A DNA stretch of 62,985 bases from Clostridia bacterium (lineage in GTDB: Bacteria > Bacillota > DSM-12270 > Thermacetogeniales > Thermacetogeniaceae). Location of the stretch: assembly GCA_902812385.1 (NCBI GenBank), contig CADDZD010000006.1, forward strand, positions 1 to 62,985. The letters run 5' to 3'. Below the pieces are notes generated by a model, which saw only the letters and a program-made list of their open reading frames with translations, was not told the origin of the DNA and made no database searches. This document shows positions 40,700 to 50,340 of the stretch, piece by piece. The stretch's first letter is position 1, and each line of letters starts with the position of its first letter. Both the position numbers and the translations under genes were made by a program.

Positions 40700-43078
40700 T
40701 TGGAATCGCTGTTCAAACTGGGCGTGATAGTCACGGCCATTGACAAATTGACCGGACCGGCCCGCAAGATGGCCCAGGCGGTCACAAACCTGGAAAAGAC
40801 CATGCAAGCCGCCAGGGGCATGGTAGAGTTTGGACAGCGGATGTCCCTTTCCGGCGCTCTGGTCCAGGGCGCGGCAGACAAGATGCGGGATACTGTCTTT
40901 GGCATCATGGAGCCTTTGCGGGCAGTGCAGGACGCCTCTGCCCCCCTGGCCACGGTGATTACCTCCACCATGGGCAGTGTAGAGAAATCCATGGAGGCGG
41001 CCACGGCGGCCGCTCTGGACTGGAGCAAGAACCACACGGCCGCAGCGGATGAGTTTATTAGGACCGCTTATATTATGGCCGGCGCTGGCCTAAACGACGT
41101 GCAGGCCATCGAGGGCACCAGGACGGCCCTGGCGGTAGCGACTGCTACCATGGGCGATAACGCCGAAGCCGCCAACTTACTTGCCGTTGTATATAACAAC
41201 ATGGGCAATAAAGCCGCAGACGTGCGGACTGAAATGGCCCGCCTGGGCGACGTTATCACGGCAACTCAGGGAGTATTCCAGATCGCCAACATGGCTCAAT
41301 TAAGCGAAGGGCTCAAATACGCTATTCCCGTAGCCTTGCAGGCCAGGATGAGCTTTGAGCAGTTGTCTACCATTATCGGTCAACTGAATAACGCAGGATT
41401 GCAGGGCAGCATGGCCGGCACCGCCTTTGCGGCCACCATGAGGCAGATGACCAAGGCTTCGGCCGATCTCGGGTTCAAGATAGCCAGGACCGCTGACGGC
41501 GGCGTGGACTTCATCGGCACCCTGGAAAATATCAAGAAGAGGTACGGCGACCTGTCCAAATTAAGTCCAAAGGTCCAGATGGCCTTCCAACAGGCGTTTG
41601 GCGACGAGGGTCTGCGCGCTGTAGTGCTCCTGAGCAACCAGACCGACGTCATGCGCAAGAACCTGGATGCGGTCACCAACTCCATGGGCGTGACTACTAA
41701 GGCCCAGCAAACAATGGAGGCCACGGCCAGCGCCCAGATGCAGATACTCAAGAACAATATCGACGCCCTGAAGATGGACGTGGCCAAGGAACTGCTGCCG
41801 ATACTTCAGGGCATCATCCCGGAGATTAAGGAGATTGTGACGCAGTTCTCCGGCTGGGCTAAGGAGCACCCGGAGCTGGTCAAGACCGGGGCACTGCTGG
41901 CCATGATAGGTACGGGCCTGCTGATGATCCTGGCACCCGTCCTCACCGTGGCAGGCGCGTTCATAACTATGGGCGGTTACGCCCTCCAGGGGGTTACCAT
42001 GGCCGGCAGGGGAATTGCCTGGCTGAAGGGCAAGCTGACCGACAAGGCCACCCTGGATGCAATCAGAAAGATAGGCTCCGGCATGCGGACGGGTTTTGAG
42101 GCCGGCGGCCGGGCGGCCATGGCTGCGGGCCGCTGGGTAGTCTCCCTGGGCAAGAATTTGGGGCAGGCCGCTGTAAGCGCCGGCAGGTTCGCGCTGGTGA
42201 CCGGGGGCAAGGCCCTGGAGGCTGCCAGGGCGATGGGGATAGCGTTATTCAACCTCGGCAAGCAGGCCCTCTTTACGGCCATCCGGGCGTTGCCGGGACT
42301 CATTGCCAGCGTATGGAGTTTTACGGCCGCCCTGCTGACCAACCCCATTACCTGGGTGGTGTTGGCAATCATCGGACTTATTGCGGTTATTGTGCTCTTA
42401 ATCAGGCACTGGGACACCGTCAAGGTGGCGGTTATCAGCGCCTGGGAGACCATCAAAGGAGCTGTCGGCGCCGGGGTAGCCTTCGTCGGCAACCTGGCAA
42501 ACAACTTTTGGCTGGTAATCAAGGGCGGCATAGACAAGGCGCTGGCCTGGCTGAACGGGCTCTGGGGTACGTTCCAGCAATCCGGCCAGGCGCTCTGGGA
42601 GGCATTCACAGAGGGCCTCAAGTCGGTCATCAGCAAGCCGGTGGAAGTGGTGAAAAGCGGCCTGGCCAAGATCAGGGAGATGCTACCTTTTTCCGACGCC
42701 AAGACCGGACCCCTTTCCACCCTCACCAGGAGCGGTGAAGCCATGGTAACGACCTTCCAGAGCGGCGTGGAGAAGAAAATGGGAGGGCTAAGGAAGGCGG
42801 TGGCCGCCGGCCTGGCCGGGTTAGCTCTGGCCTCTCCCCTGCCTTCCTTTCCCTCAACCCCGCCGGCTGCCGTGCCGAGGGTTGCTGATGTTATTACGGC
42901 CGACGTGCCGGATCTCTCCGGGCTTTTCCCGGCGGCCACAAGGCCGGCGACGGTCAGGGCTGCTGGCCCAAGGCCAGTAACCATAAATGGTGACGTGCAC
43001 CTGCACGTGGACAGGGTGGACAGCCCCGAAGACCTGTGGCAGGCGTTGCGGCGCTTTGCTGAGGAAGTGAGCGGCTGA
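40700..43078 (+). CDS. Tail tape measure protein
   Basis: 792 residues. N-terminal coiled-coil and helical repeats, the TP901-like core (IEGTRTALAVATATMGDNAEAANLLAVVYNNMG...MAGTAFAATMRQMTKASADLGF), hydrophobic segments at ~395-430 and ~535-575, and a Pro-rich C-terminus. Its length sets tail length, roughly 790 x 0.15 nm = ~120 nm. Starts with TTG 40700 after GGAGGGGG. Confidence 0.9.
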   Translation: MESLFKLGVIVTAIDKLTGPARKMAQAVTNLEKTMQAARGMVEFGQRMSLSGALVQGAADKMRDTVFGIMEPLRAVQDASAPLATVITSTMGSVEKSMEAATAAALDWSKNHTAAADEFIRTAYIMAGAGLNDVQAIEGTRTALAVATATMGDNAEAANLLAVVYNNMGNKAADVRTEMARLGDVITATQGVFQIANMAQLSEGLKYAIPVALQARMSFEQLSTIIGQLNNAGLQGSMAGTAFAATMRQMTKASADLGFKIARTADGGVDFIGTLENIKKRYGDLSKLSPKVQMAFQQAFGDEGLRAVVLLSNQTDVMRKNLDAVTNSMGVTTKAQQTMEATASAQMQILKNNIDALKMDVAKELLPILQGIIPEIKEIVTQFSGWAKEHPELVKTGALLAMIGTGLLMILAPVLTVAGAFITMGGYALQGVTMAGRGIAWLKGKLTDKATLDAIRKIGSGMRTGFEAGGRAAMAAGRWVVSLGKNLGQAAVSAGRFALVTGGKALEAARAMGIALFNLGKQALFTAIRALPGLIASVWSFTAALLTNPITWVVLAIIGLIAVIVLLIRHWDTVKVAVISAWETIKGAVGAGVAFVGNLANNFWLVIKGGIDKALAWLNGLWGTFQQSGQALWEAFTEGLKSVISKPVEVVKSGLAKIREMLPFSDAKTGPLSTLTRSGEAMVTTFQSGVEKKMGGLRKAVAAGLAGLALASPLPSFPSTPPAAVPRVADVITADVPDLSGLFPAATRPATVRAAGPRPVTINGDVHLHVDRVDSPEDLWQALRRFAEEVSG

Positions 43079-43749
43079 TGGCAAGAGAGATTATTACTGA
43101 CGACTTCGGGCAGGTGAAGCTGGGCGAGCAGGTGCTGCCGGGGGTCATCCAACAGATAGAGATTGAGTGCAATGTGCGGGTAGACATGGAGGAGGTACCC
43201 GGCCAGTCCGGTTCCTCCAAGCAGCCCCAGGGGTACGAGGACGCCAAAATAACCATCAGGATTGCCCTCCCGACGGACGAGGAGAGCAACTGCTACAGCA
43301 AGGTGGCGGAGCTGGAGCGCAGCTTCAAGAAGGTGGACAGCCAAGCCAAACCCTATGTGTACCGCATAGTAAACAAGCACGCTGCAGCCAGGGGCATCAG
43401 CCAGGTGGTTTACCAGGGACTACGGACCACGGAAGGCAACGGGGACGACACCATAACGGCCGAGATTAGCCTGTTGGAGTTCAAACCCGTGGTGGTCAAG
43501 ACCGAGCAGATCGCCGCCAAGAAGGCCACCACGGCCCAACCGGCTGATGGGCAGTACGTGGTTAAGAAGGGCGACACCATGTGGGGCATCGCCAGGACCT
43601 ACGGAATTTCCCTGGCCGATCTGGTCAAGGCCAACCCGCAAATCGAGAATCCCAATCTAATCTACCCAGGGCAGCGGATTAACATACCTGCCAAGAAGCA
43701 AGCGGTGGCCGCCGGGAGCAGTCCTGCGGTAGACGACGACGTGGTGTAG
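43078..43749 (+). CDS. LysM-domain tail protein
   Basis: 223 residues. The N-terminal ~145 residues match the tail-hub-associated/DNA-circulation type found at this place (VKLGEQVLPGVIQQIEIECNVRVDMEEVPGQSG). The C-terminus carries a LysM domain (YVVKKGDTMWGIARTYGISLADLVKANPQI) that binds peptidoglycan, useful when the tail tip reaches the wall. Confidence 0.85.
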   Translation: MAREIITDDFGQVKLGEQVLPGVIQQIEIECNVRVDMEEVPGQSGSSKQPQGYEDAKITIRIALPTDEESNCYSKVAELERSFKKVDSQAKPYVYRIVNKHAAARGISQVVYQGLRTTEGNGDDTITAEISLLEFKPVVVKTEQIAAKKATTAQPADGQYVVKKGDTMWGIARTYGISLADLVKANPQIENPNLIYPGQRINIPAKKQAVAAGSSPAVDDDVV

Positions 43750-43761
43750 AGGTGGCGCTGG

Positions 43762-44553
43762 ATGAGCGAGTATATCTCCCCGGCCTGGGATATTGAGATT
43801 GGACCTTATACGGTGCAGAAAATGACAAGGTTTGACGTCGTGTCTTCCCGTCAGGCCCCTATTGATCTGGCCGAAATTGAGCTGCCGAAGGCCGGCCTGC
43901 CCGCCGATATCGCCGCCGGGGACAGGGTACGCATCAGCCAGGGCTACCGGGAAAAGGGATTGTGGCTTATATTCGACGGGGAAATCGCAAGGCTGGAACC
44001 CGGGTCCACCACCACGGTGGTATTCGCCCAGGACCAGGGGGTCAAGCTAAAGCGGACCGAGTTCTCTCAGACCTTTATCCAGGTCCAGCCCAGGGCAATT
44101 ATCCAGCAGGGCCTGCAGAAGGCCGGAGTGACCGCCTACCGGTTAAGCAGCAAAGCGCTGCCGCCCAGACCGTCCTTTGTGGCCAGCGGCAACTGCCTGG
44201 AAGTTTTCAAGTGGGTGAACATGACCTGGGGCCTGGACTGGGCCTATTACTTCGAGCCGGAGGGTGAGTTCTACTGGGGGCCTTGGGAGGAATCGCCCAG
44301 GTACGAGCAGACCGAGCTTACCAGGCTGGAATATGGCGTCAATATCCTGGAACCCACGCGGGTCGAGAACGACGGCGAGCGTGGCCTGATCACCACCTTT
44401 GCCATGCCCTGGATCAGACACTCTCACAGGATCATCATCGTGGATCCCCGACACTTCGCGGAACCGGTGGAGGCGCGGGTTGAGCGCTGCCACTACCACC
44501 ACGATGCCCAGAAAGCGAGGTTGACCCTGGAATGGTCACGAGGGAAGAAATAG
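43762..44553 (+). CDS. Baseplate hub protein (gpP/late control D-like)
   Basis: 263 residues with hub-protein features: beta-rich start (EIGPYTVQKMTRFDVVSSRQAPIDLAEIELP), GDRVRISQGYREKGLWLIFDGEI and a C-terminal ARLTLEWS. Trimeric hub at the tail tip. It overlaps the next gene by 22 bases. Confidence 0.8.
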   Translation: MSEYISPAWDIEIGPYTVQKMTRFDVVSSRQAPIDLAEIELPKAGLPADIAAGDRVRISQGYREKGLWLIFDGEIARLEPGSTTTVVFAQDQGVKLKRTEFSQTFIQVQPRAIIQQGLQKAGVTAYRLSSKALPPRPSFVASGNCLEVFKWVNMTWGLDWAYYFEPEGEFYWGPWEESPRYEQTELTRLEYGVNILEPTRVENDGERGLITTFAMPWIRHSHRIIIVDPRHFAEPVEARVERCHYHHDAQKARLTLEWSRGKK

Positions 44554-44825
44554 AGAAAGTGCTTAAGGCCCTGGTAGGGCAGGTGTTCCCGGTGCTAAAC
44601 GGAGCGCTTTACCCTGTGAAGGGCAAGGTCATTAAAACCTACAATGAGGGCCGGCAGGCCGACGTCCGGGTGCTGGACAGCTCAGGTAATGCCCTTTCGT
44701 CCTGGCCAGTGCTGGCTAAGTTACGGGTACCAGGGAACCAGACGGTACAAACAGGGGACCAGGTGCGAATTGGTTTCTACTATGCCGACCCCAGCCAGCC
44801 TTACATTGACGAGGTGTTGAAATGA
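44532..44825 (+). CDS. Baseplate spike OB-fold protein (Mu gp45-like)
   Basis: 97 residues, OB-fold-like (GKVIKTYNEGRQADVRVLDSSGN...RVPGNQTVQTGDQVRIGFYYADPSQPYIDEVL). Shorter than Mu gp45 and lacking its long C-terminal beta helix, so it may be only the spike base. ATGA overlap with the next gene. Confidence 0.72.
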   Translation: MVTREEIEKVLKALVGQVFPVLNGALYPVKGKVIKTYNEGRQADVRVLDSSGNALSSWPVLAKLRVPGNQTVQTGDQVRIGFYYADPSQPYIDEVLK

Positions 44826-45235
44826 TGGATGAAGCGCTGGGCACAGACATCCGCATTGAAGATGGCGACTTTGTGACCAACCCAACGGGCGACATCCAGC
44901 TTGTGACAGGCAAGGCCTGCGTGGCCCAGGACATTAAGCACAAGTTAATGTCGTCGGCGGATGCTCTTTTCCTGCACCCAGGATGGGGCGCTGACCTGGT
45001 GCGGTTTATCCACGCTGCCAATGATCCGCTGAACAGGCTGGACCTGCAACAGGCCGTCCAGGAAGCTCTGGAGAGAGACCCACGGGTGGAGGCCGGAACC
45101 GCAGCGGCCGAAGTTTTAAGCTGGGAGCGCGACCATATCAGCATCAGGGCAACATGCAGAATTATAGGGGAAACAAACCCTTTGAACCTAGTCATCGACC
45201 TTTCCGGCGGGGAGATACGGATTGAGGTGATCTGA
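44822..45235 (+). CDS. Baseplate wedge protein (gp46/GPW-gp25-like)
   Basis: 137 residues: DIRIEDGDFVTNPTGDIQLVTGKACVAQDIKHKLMSSADALFLHPGWGADL, the pattern of DUF2634/gp25-like baseplate proteins that start sheath assembly. It ends on the start of the baseplate J gene. Confidence 0.84.
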   Translation: MMDEALGTDIRIEDGDFVTNPTGDIQLVTGKACVAQDIKHKLMSSADALFLHPGWGADLVRFIHAANDPLNRLDLQQAVQEALERDPRVEAGTAAAEVLSWERDHISIRATCRIIGETNPLNLVIDLSGGEIRIEVI

Positions 45236-46377
45236 TGGTTGACTTTCGACAGCTACTTGGCTTGAAGAGCCTAGAAACATTGCTTAAGGAGTTCTTTGAC
45301 CGCTTCCGGGCCGCAGGTGGCAAGGTTACCAACCTGAACCCCGGCGGAGTGCTTAGAACCCTGGCAGAAAGCAGTCTTGCCCCGGTGGCGGAACAGTACG
45401 ACCTGCTGGAAAAAGTTGTTCCCCAGGGTTTCGCCGCCTATGCCACCGGGCAGTGGCTGGACCTTAAGGCCCAGGATGTGGGGCTCACCAGGCGTGAGGC
45501 AAAAAAAACCAAGGGCATGGTGACGGTAACCAGGAAGGACGCTTCCTCTCCCCTGCTCATTCCGGCCGGCACGGTGGTAAAAACGGAACCGGGTCCTGAC
45601 GGTGAGAGCCTGAGATATTTCGTTACCTCCGACGTGGTGCTGCCGGCCGGGCAGGCCCAGGGCAGCGTGCCAGTCGAAGCGGAGTTTCCTGGAGAGAAGT
45701 ACAACGTCGGGGAAGGATACATCACCGTGCTGGAGACTTACATCCCCGGCGTTGACGAGCTAACTAACGGGGCCAATTGGATCACTGAGGAAGGGACGGA
45801 CACCGAAAGCGACGAGGAGTTGCGCCAGCGCTACTTCCTGCGCTGGAACGAGCTGGCCCTGGGGGGCACTGATGCGTCATATATCTCCTGGGCCAAGTCG
45901 GTGGCCGGCGTGGTGGATGTGGCGGTGAACAGCCAGTTCCCGCGCGGCCAGGGCACGGTGGACGTCATTATTACCGGCCCGGAGGGTGCGCCATCTGGGG
46001 AGCTGATCCAGCAGGTCCAGGACTACATTGACCAGCGGCGGCCCAATGTGGCCAACGTTCTGGTGAAGGGGCCGAGAATCCGGACGGTTGACGTGGCGAC
46101 TACCATTTACCTGCCTAACGACAAAGGGGACGAAGCGGCCGCCCGAGCCGCCGGCGAGCAGGCCATCCAGGCGTACTTCGGTATCGGCCAGGTGGCCGGC
46201 ATCAAACCCCGGAGGATCGGTGACAGCTTTTACCTGTCCAGGCTGACGGCGCTACTGATGGCCGTGCCCGACGCGGTGAACGTGACCATCTCCAGCCCCG
46301 CGAGTGACGTTATTGTGCAGCCGGACGAATTAACCGTGTTAGGTACCTTGACCATTACGGTAGAGAGGCTGGCGTAA
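45235..46377 (+). CDS. Baseplate J-like protein (Mu gp47-like)
   Basis: 380 residues with family motifs YATGQWLDLKAQDVGLTRREAKKTKG, ESDEELRQRYFLRWNELALGGTDASYISWAKSV and GTVDVIITGPEGAPS. Forms the baseplate wedge. Coupled to the genes on both sides. Confidence 0.92.
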   Translation: MVDFRQLLGLKSLETLLKEFFDRFRAAGGKVTNLNPGGVLRTLAESSLAPVAEQYDLLEKVVPQGFAAYATGQWLDLKAQDVGLTRREAKKTKGMVTVTRKDASSPLLIPAGTVVKTEPGPDGESLRYFVTSDVVLPAGQAQGSVPVEAEFPGEKYNVGEGYITVLETYIPGVDELTNGANWITEEGTDTESDEELRQRYFLRWNELALGGTDASYISWAKSVAGVVDVAVNSQFPRGQGTVDVIITGPEGAPSGELIQQVQDYIDQRRPNVANVLVKGPRIRTVDVATTIYLPNDKGDEAAARAAGEQAIQAYFGIGQVAGIKPRRIGDSFYLSRLTALLMAVPDAVNVTISSPASDVIVQPDELTVLGTLTITVERLA

Positions 46378-47463
46378 ATGAAATTCGGAGAGTACATCCT
46401 GAGCCTGCTGCCTGGGTTCTTGCGGCGGCGGGACGGAACAAAAACAGATATTGAGCGCTGGGCCGAGGCCCTGGGAGTAAGCCTTGACGAATTGAAACAG
46501 GCCATCTTCAAGGTGCGCCGGGCGTGGCTTTTGGACACAGCCATGGGCCAGGCTCTTGACCTACATGGTACTGACAGGGGTATCCCCAGGTTGCCGGGGG
46601 AAAGCGACGATTCCTACCGCCAGCGCCTGAAAGCCGCCTACCAGACCTATGCCTTGGGGGGCACCAATCCCGGCCTGGTGGAAGTGCTTAAGGTGATGGG
46701 CTACCCGAACGCGCGCATCCATGAACTGTTCAAGGATGGCGTTGTGGTTCCCTTACACAACGGCCAGAACCTTTACAACGGAGCGGCTAGGCACCAGGGC
46801 GGCGTCCGGTGGGCGGAGTTCAAGATTTTCATGGGTATCGAGGACGGCAAAGACTACGCTGCCGCCGAGCGCCAGGCGCTGCTGGCCGCCATCAAGAAGG
46901 TTAAGGCCTCCCACTCTATGCTGGCTGCTCTGGCCTTAGAGCTTGCTCTTACCGACCGCCTGGCACTGAAAGAGCAACAGGCGATTGTAGCAGGCTGGAG
47001 TGCCGAAGACGGCACCGCCGGCCCGATCCTGCTGCACACCGGGGCAGCGCCTTATGGGATAAGGCACGACGGCAGGGCGTTCTACCAGTCCGGCCGGCTG
47101 CGGGACGGCATTCCTGAATTGACAACAGCCTTAGAGATAGGACCGGAGGTTATTCCCGGCCACCGGGACCATCGGGTGGCTTATAAACATGACGGCGGTG
47201 GCCCCAGGCACCGGCACTCCGGCAGCCTGCTGCGGATGGGGTTTTGGCATCATAACGGGCAAGCCCGCCACGACGGGGTGCTAAGGTATCGCGACGGCGT
47301 GGCTCATTACGGCGATAAAGAACTGGTGCATGGAGGACTGGTCAGGTACGGGTCCGGTACGCCCCGGAACGGGAGTATCACCTACGGGGCCAACGGACTA
47401 AATGATGGCCTGCACCTGGTGGTCCGGCGCAAAGGGCTGCCCGTAGAAGTTGACGCGGCTTAG
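46378..47463 (+). CDS. Tail protein I/gp48-like with YDG-type C-terminal repeats
   Basis: 361 residues. Residues 1-~185 match DUF2313/gp48-type proteins (LLPGFLRRRDGTKTDIERWAEALG...YQTYALGGTNPGLVEVLKVMGYP). The rest, ~225-350, is unusual: short repeats around H/Y-[DNG]-G (RHDGRAFYQSGRLRDG, HNGQARHDGVLRYRDGVAHYGD, YGSGTPRNGSITYGANG), like MORN or antiparallel beta-strand repeats. This could be a receptor-contact or fibre-attachment part. Confidence 0.82.
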   Translation: MKFGEYILSLLPGFLRRRDGTKTDIERWAEALGVSLDELKQAIFKVRRAWLLDTAMGQALDLHGTDRGIPRLPGESDDSYRQRLKAAYQTYALGGTNPGLVEVLKVMGYPNARIHELFKDGVVVPLHNGQNLYNGAARHQGGVRWAEFKIFMGIEDGKDYAAAERQALLAAIKKVKASHSMLAALALELALTDRLALKEQQAIVAGWSAEDGTAGPILLHTGAAPYGIRHDGRAFYQSGRLRDGIPELTTALEIGPEVIPGHRDHRVAYKHDGGGPRHRHSGSLLRMGFWHHNGQARHDGVLRYRDGVAHYGDKELVHGGLVRYGSGTPRNGSITYGANGLNDGLHLVVRRKGLPVEVDAA

Positions 47464-47474
47464 GAGGTGATAAC

Positions 47475-47927
47475 TTGAAGTTAGAACTGACGGAGAGACA
47501 CGGCCTGGCTGGAAGGCTGCGCCTGGTAATCCGCAGGCGCGGGCGGGTTGTGGAAATTGACGATGACGACAACCTGGTGATGGACGGCCCGAGGGCGGAC
47601 ATAGCCAGCAACCTGGCCGGCGTCCCGGTGGCTATTCTCCCAATTACCCATGTGGCCGTCGGGACCAACGGCACCGCGCCAACAGGCCAGGACCAGGCGA
47701 TCACCAACGCCTTCACGAAGCCGCTGCTGCAGGTTACCCGGCCATCACCCATGGTGGTGGTATGCACCTTCCAAATCCTGAGCAGCGACGCCAACGGGCT
47801 GGCCATTCGGGAATTCGGGCTTTTGCGGTCCGACGGCAGCCTGTATGCCCGGAGAACGCGAGGCGGCAAGGTGATCGAGAAAGACAGCGACATTGAGATT
47901 GACGGCGAGTGGACACTTTACACGTAA
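47475..47927 (+). CDS. Putative tail fibre-associated protein
   Basis: 150 residues, beta-rich, with ITHVAVGTNGTAPTGQDQAITNAF and REFGLLRSDGSLYARR, a pattern seen in tail-collar or fibre-connecting proteins. Starts at TTG 47475 after AGGAGGTG. Confidence 0.65.
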   Translation: MKLELTERHGLAGRLRLVIRRRGRVVEIDDDDNLVMDGPRADIASNLAGVPVAILPITHVAVGTNGTAPTGQDQAITNAFTKPLLQVTRPSPMVVVCTFQILSSDANGLAIREFGLLRSDGSLYARRTRGGKVIEKDSDIEIDGEWTLYT

Positions 47928-47945
47928 TCATGCGGAGGTGATAGC

Positions 47946-48383
47946 ATGGCCAACTTGCCAGAGGTAGCGCAATGGGAACCGGGGATCTATCAAATTGAGG
48001 AAACCGACCCGGTGCAGGGAGGCCCCAATGGCATTGACAACCTGCCAAATAAGCAGCTTGCAAACCGGACGGCCTACCTGAAGCAGCAACAGGACGCCCT
48101 AAAAACCGAGATCGAGGCGGCCAGGGGAGGTTTCGGCAGCCTTGATGCTCGCCTGGATGCCCTGGAAACTCAGACTTTGCAGGGAGAAAGCACATTCGCC
48201 GGTACAAGCGGCAGAACCGTAAGCCATTCCTTGGGTCATACCAATTACATCGTCAATGTGGTACCCATTCAGGATACCGGTGGAGACCTGGGGGACGTGT
48301 TCATTTCCAAAGCCAGCAACGCCTTCACCGTTTACAATACAGGCGGGTTCACCGGCAGCTTCCGGTACCAGCTCATGACGTAA
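47946..48383 (+). CDS. Short tail fibre protein
   Basis: 145 residues. The N-terminus (YQIEETDPVQGGPNGIDNLPNKQLANRTAYLKQQQDALKTEI) is the common fibre attachment motif of Gram-positive and Mu-like phages; a coiled coil follows and a small beta domain ends the chain. AGGTGATAGC precedes the ATG. Confidence 0.78.
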   Translation: MANLPEVAQWEPGIYQIEETDPVQGGPNGIDNLPNKQLANRTAYLKQQQDALKTEIEAARGGFGSLDARLDALETQTLQGESTFAGTSGRTVSHSLGHTNYIVNVVPIQDTGGDLGDVFISKASNAFTVYNTGGFTGSFRYQLMT

Positions 48384-48395
48384 GGAGGCAGAAAG

Positions 48396-48764
48396 ATGAT
48401 AGTTCAACGCGACCCTAACAAACCTAATGAAGTTATATCCATCGACCAGGCTTCCCCCAATCGCTTGGTGGTGGCGGCTTTCAACTTTCCGGGCGGCGAG
48501 TGTACCGGCGGAACTATAGACTTGACACCATTTCAGGGCGGCCCCTTCAGACTCTATTTGGAAAAGGACGGCAGCCTAAGTACCGAACTTTTTCGGGACC
48601 ATTACTGGCTTTTGGTTGAAGCCGTTCTACCGGAGAAGCGGCTTGAAAGTCAACCTACCGGAATGACCGACGAGAACGGGCAACCCATTATGGAGATGGT
48701 GGAGCACCCGTTGGACCTGAATGATGTCCAGATCACTGTATTCCCCTTACCGGAGGTGGCATAA
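48396..48764 (+). CDS. Hypothetical fibre-region protein
   Basis: 122 residues, beta-rich (VVAAFNFPGGECTGGTIDLTPFQGGPFRLYLEKDGSLSTELFRDHYWLLVEAVLP). It lies between the short fibre and the DGR target gene and is coupled to both by tight spacing, so it may link the variable tip to the fibre or chaperone it. No family recognised. Confidence 0.62.
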   Translation: MIVQRDPNKPNEVISIDQASPNRLVVAAFNFPGGECTGGTIDLTPFQGGPFRLYLEKDGSLSTELFRDHYWLLVEAVLPEKRLESQPTGMTDENGQPIMEMVEHPLDLNDVQITVFPLPEVA

Positions 48765-50312
48765 ATGGCGAACGTAAGCAAGCTCTCTCTTGCGGCTTTA
48801 CGTGACCGGATAGCTGCCGGCACCCGCGAAGTAAACTTGGTCCACAATTCCAAGGCCGATGGGACAGGTGTGACAGTTGTCTCCAAGATGATTTATATAC
48901 CCAAATTCCGCATTCCCGCAGGTCTCTGGGACAATGGGGCGTTTCCGCCCCAGGACCTCAAACTGGGTGGCTTTCTAATAGACAAGTACCCCTGCAGCCA
49001 GCCAGATGCAACCAATACCAGCCGAGGCAGCACTACCCCAAATACCCCCGGCGCAGTGGCGGCCGTATCCCAACAGGGGGTTGTCCCTTGGACGGATATA
49101 GACTGGAATAACGCCAAGGTTGCCTGCGCAAACAGGAAGATTAACGGCCGTTCCTGTCACTTGGTCACGATGAAAGAATGGGCAACAATCGTCTTTCTAG
49201 TTAAGCTGCTTGGGCATGATATCCGGGGAAACAATTATTGGGGTCGGGATTATCGGGACCCAGACTCGTGGGAGCACTATGGTGTCGCTGATCCGGTTGT
49301 GGCAAGTTATACCCAGCAATACTCGCCTAACAAACAGTACTCGCGCTGCCTTACCGGTTCCGGCCCCATCTCCTGGTCGCACAACGGCATGGCGAATGGG
49401 ATCTTCGATATAGTTGGTAATGTCTGGGAATGGGTGGATTTCCTGATTGATACCGGGCGCTACCAGGCTATCAAAACCGCCGCTATTAACGATGCGGACG
49501 GCATTACGGCCACGGATACGGCGATTACGATAGACAACGTGCAAAACCGGGAATTCTGGCCGACAACAAATGGGTTGATTTTGATCAAGGCTGAAGGCAC
49601 CAACACCGATGAGTATGTAATCTATAGCAACTTTGTAGATAACGGAAATGGGACTTACACATTGACTGGATGCCTTCGTGGCCAGAAGGGCACGGCGGCC
49701 AGCGCTCATGCCAATGACGCAGTGGTGCAGCAGATCACCGATTACTGCGTCATCCCCGGCGGGTGGACGGCAAAGGTTGCCGATGCCGGGTTAAATAATA
49801 CCACCAACCCAACAACATTTACCATTTCTGATTTAGTTCTTGGGCCTGGAGGGGCGAATCCGGCTGTAAACGATGTTCTACAGTGCGAGAGCGAACAACT
49901 TATTGTTACAGCAGTAAGCGGGACAAGCATCACGGTGAGTAGGGGAGCCAATGGGTCTACTATAGCTGCTCATGCGCAAGGGGTCGGAATAGCAAAGATT
50001 TCGTCCCAGATGAGTAACAATGACGCGGCTTCTACTGACGCCACTTGGGGGGCCTGGCAGTTTGGCAAGTTTCTCACGATGCGCACTGAACCGGAACTGG
50101 CTGCCCTGGCCTTGCCTGCCTCTGTAAACGCCAGCGGTAATGAGGAGTGGAAAGATGGTTATTGGGCCAGGTGGAAGGGCCAACGCGCGGCTCTCCGGGG
50201 CGGGGGCTGGGACGATGGGTCGGCTGCCCGCGCCGGGTTCGCCCTCCACCTGGGCAGTCCGCCGTCGCACGCGAACATCATCATCGGCTTCCGCGCCGCT
50301 TTGTCTTTGTGA
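48765..50312 (+). CDS. DGR target: variable C-type-lectin-like tail tip protein
   Basis: 515 residues. The N-terminal ~35 residues form a connector. The body shows the FGE-sulfatase/CLec fold of DGR variable proteins: SCHLVTMKEWATIVFL, WSHNGMANGIFDIVGNVWEWVDF. A beta-rich insert lies at ~250-410. The last 40 residues are the variable region: ALRGGGWDDGSAARAGFALH and on to IGFRAAL, coded by the variable repeat 50181-50300. Nine ligand-contact positions correspond to AAY codons in the template. It should form the receptor-binding tip whose specificity the retroelement can rewrite. Confidence 0.93.
   Translation: MANVSKLSLAALRDRIAAGTREVNLVHNSKADGTGVTVVSKMIYIPKFRIPAGLWDNGAFPPQDLKLGGFLIDKYPCSQPDATNTSRGSTTPNTPGAVAAVSQQGVVPWTDIDWNNAKVACANRKINGRSCHLVTMKEWATIVFLVKLLGHDIRGNNYWGRDYRDPDSWEHYGVADPVVASYTQQYSPNKQYSRCLTGSGPISWSHNGMANGIFDIVGNVWEWVDFLIDTGRYQAIKTAAINDADGITATDTAITIDNVQNREFWPTTNGLILIKAEGTNTDEYVIYSNFVDNGNGTYTLTGCLRGQKGTAASAHANDAVVQQITDYCVIPGGWTAKVADAGLNNTTNPTTFTISDLVLGPGGANPAVNDVLQCESEQLIVTAVSGTSITVSRGANGSTIAAHAQGVGIAKISSQMSNNDAASTDATWGAWQFGKFLTMRTEPELAALALPASVNASGNEEWKDGYWARWKGQRAALRGGGWDDGSAARAGFALHLGSPPSHANIIIGFRAALSL
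50181..50300 (+). repeat. DGR variable repeat (VR)
   Basis: 120 bp aligned without gaps to the template at 50742-50861. 109 bases match. All 11 mismatches (50205, 50206, 50214, 50223, 50224, 50247, 50253, 50254, 50257, 50268, 50281) fall on template adenines. The 3' GC-rich part ATCGGCTTCCGCGCCGCT is identical in both and should hold the IMH initiation site. Confidence 0.95.
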
Positions 50313-50340
50313 TCTGGTCCCTGGAAACTGAAAATCTGAT

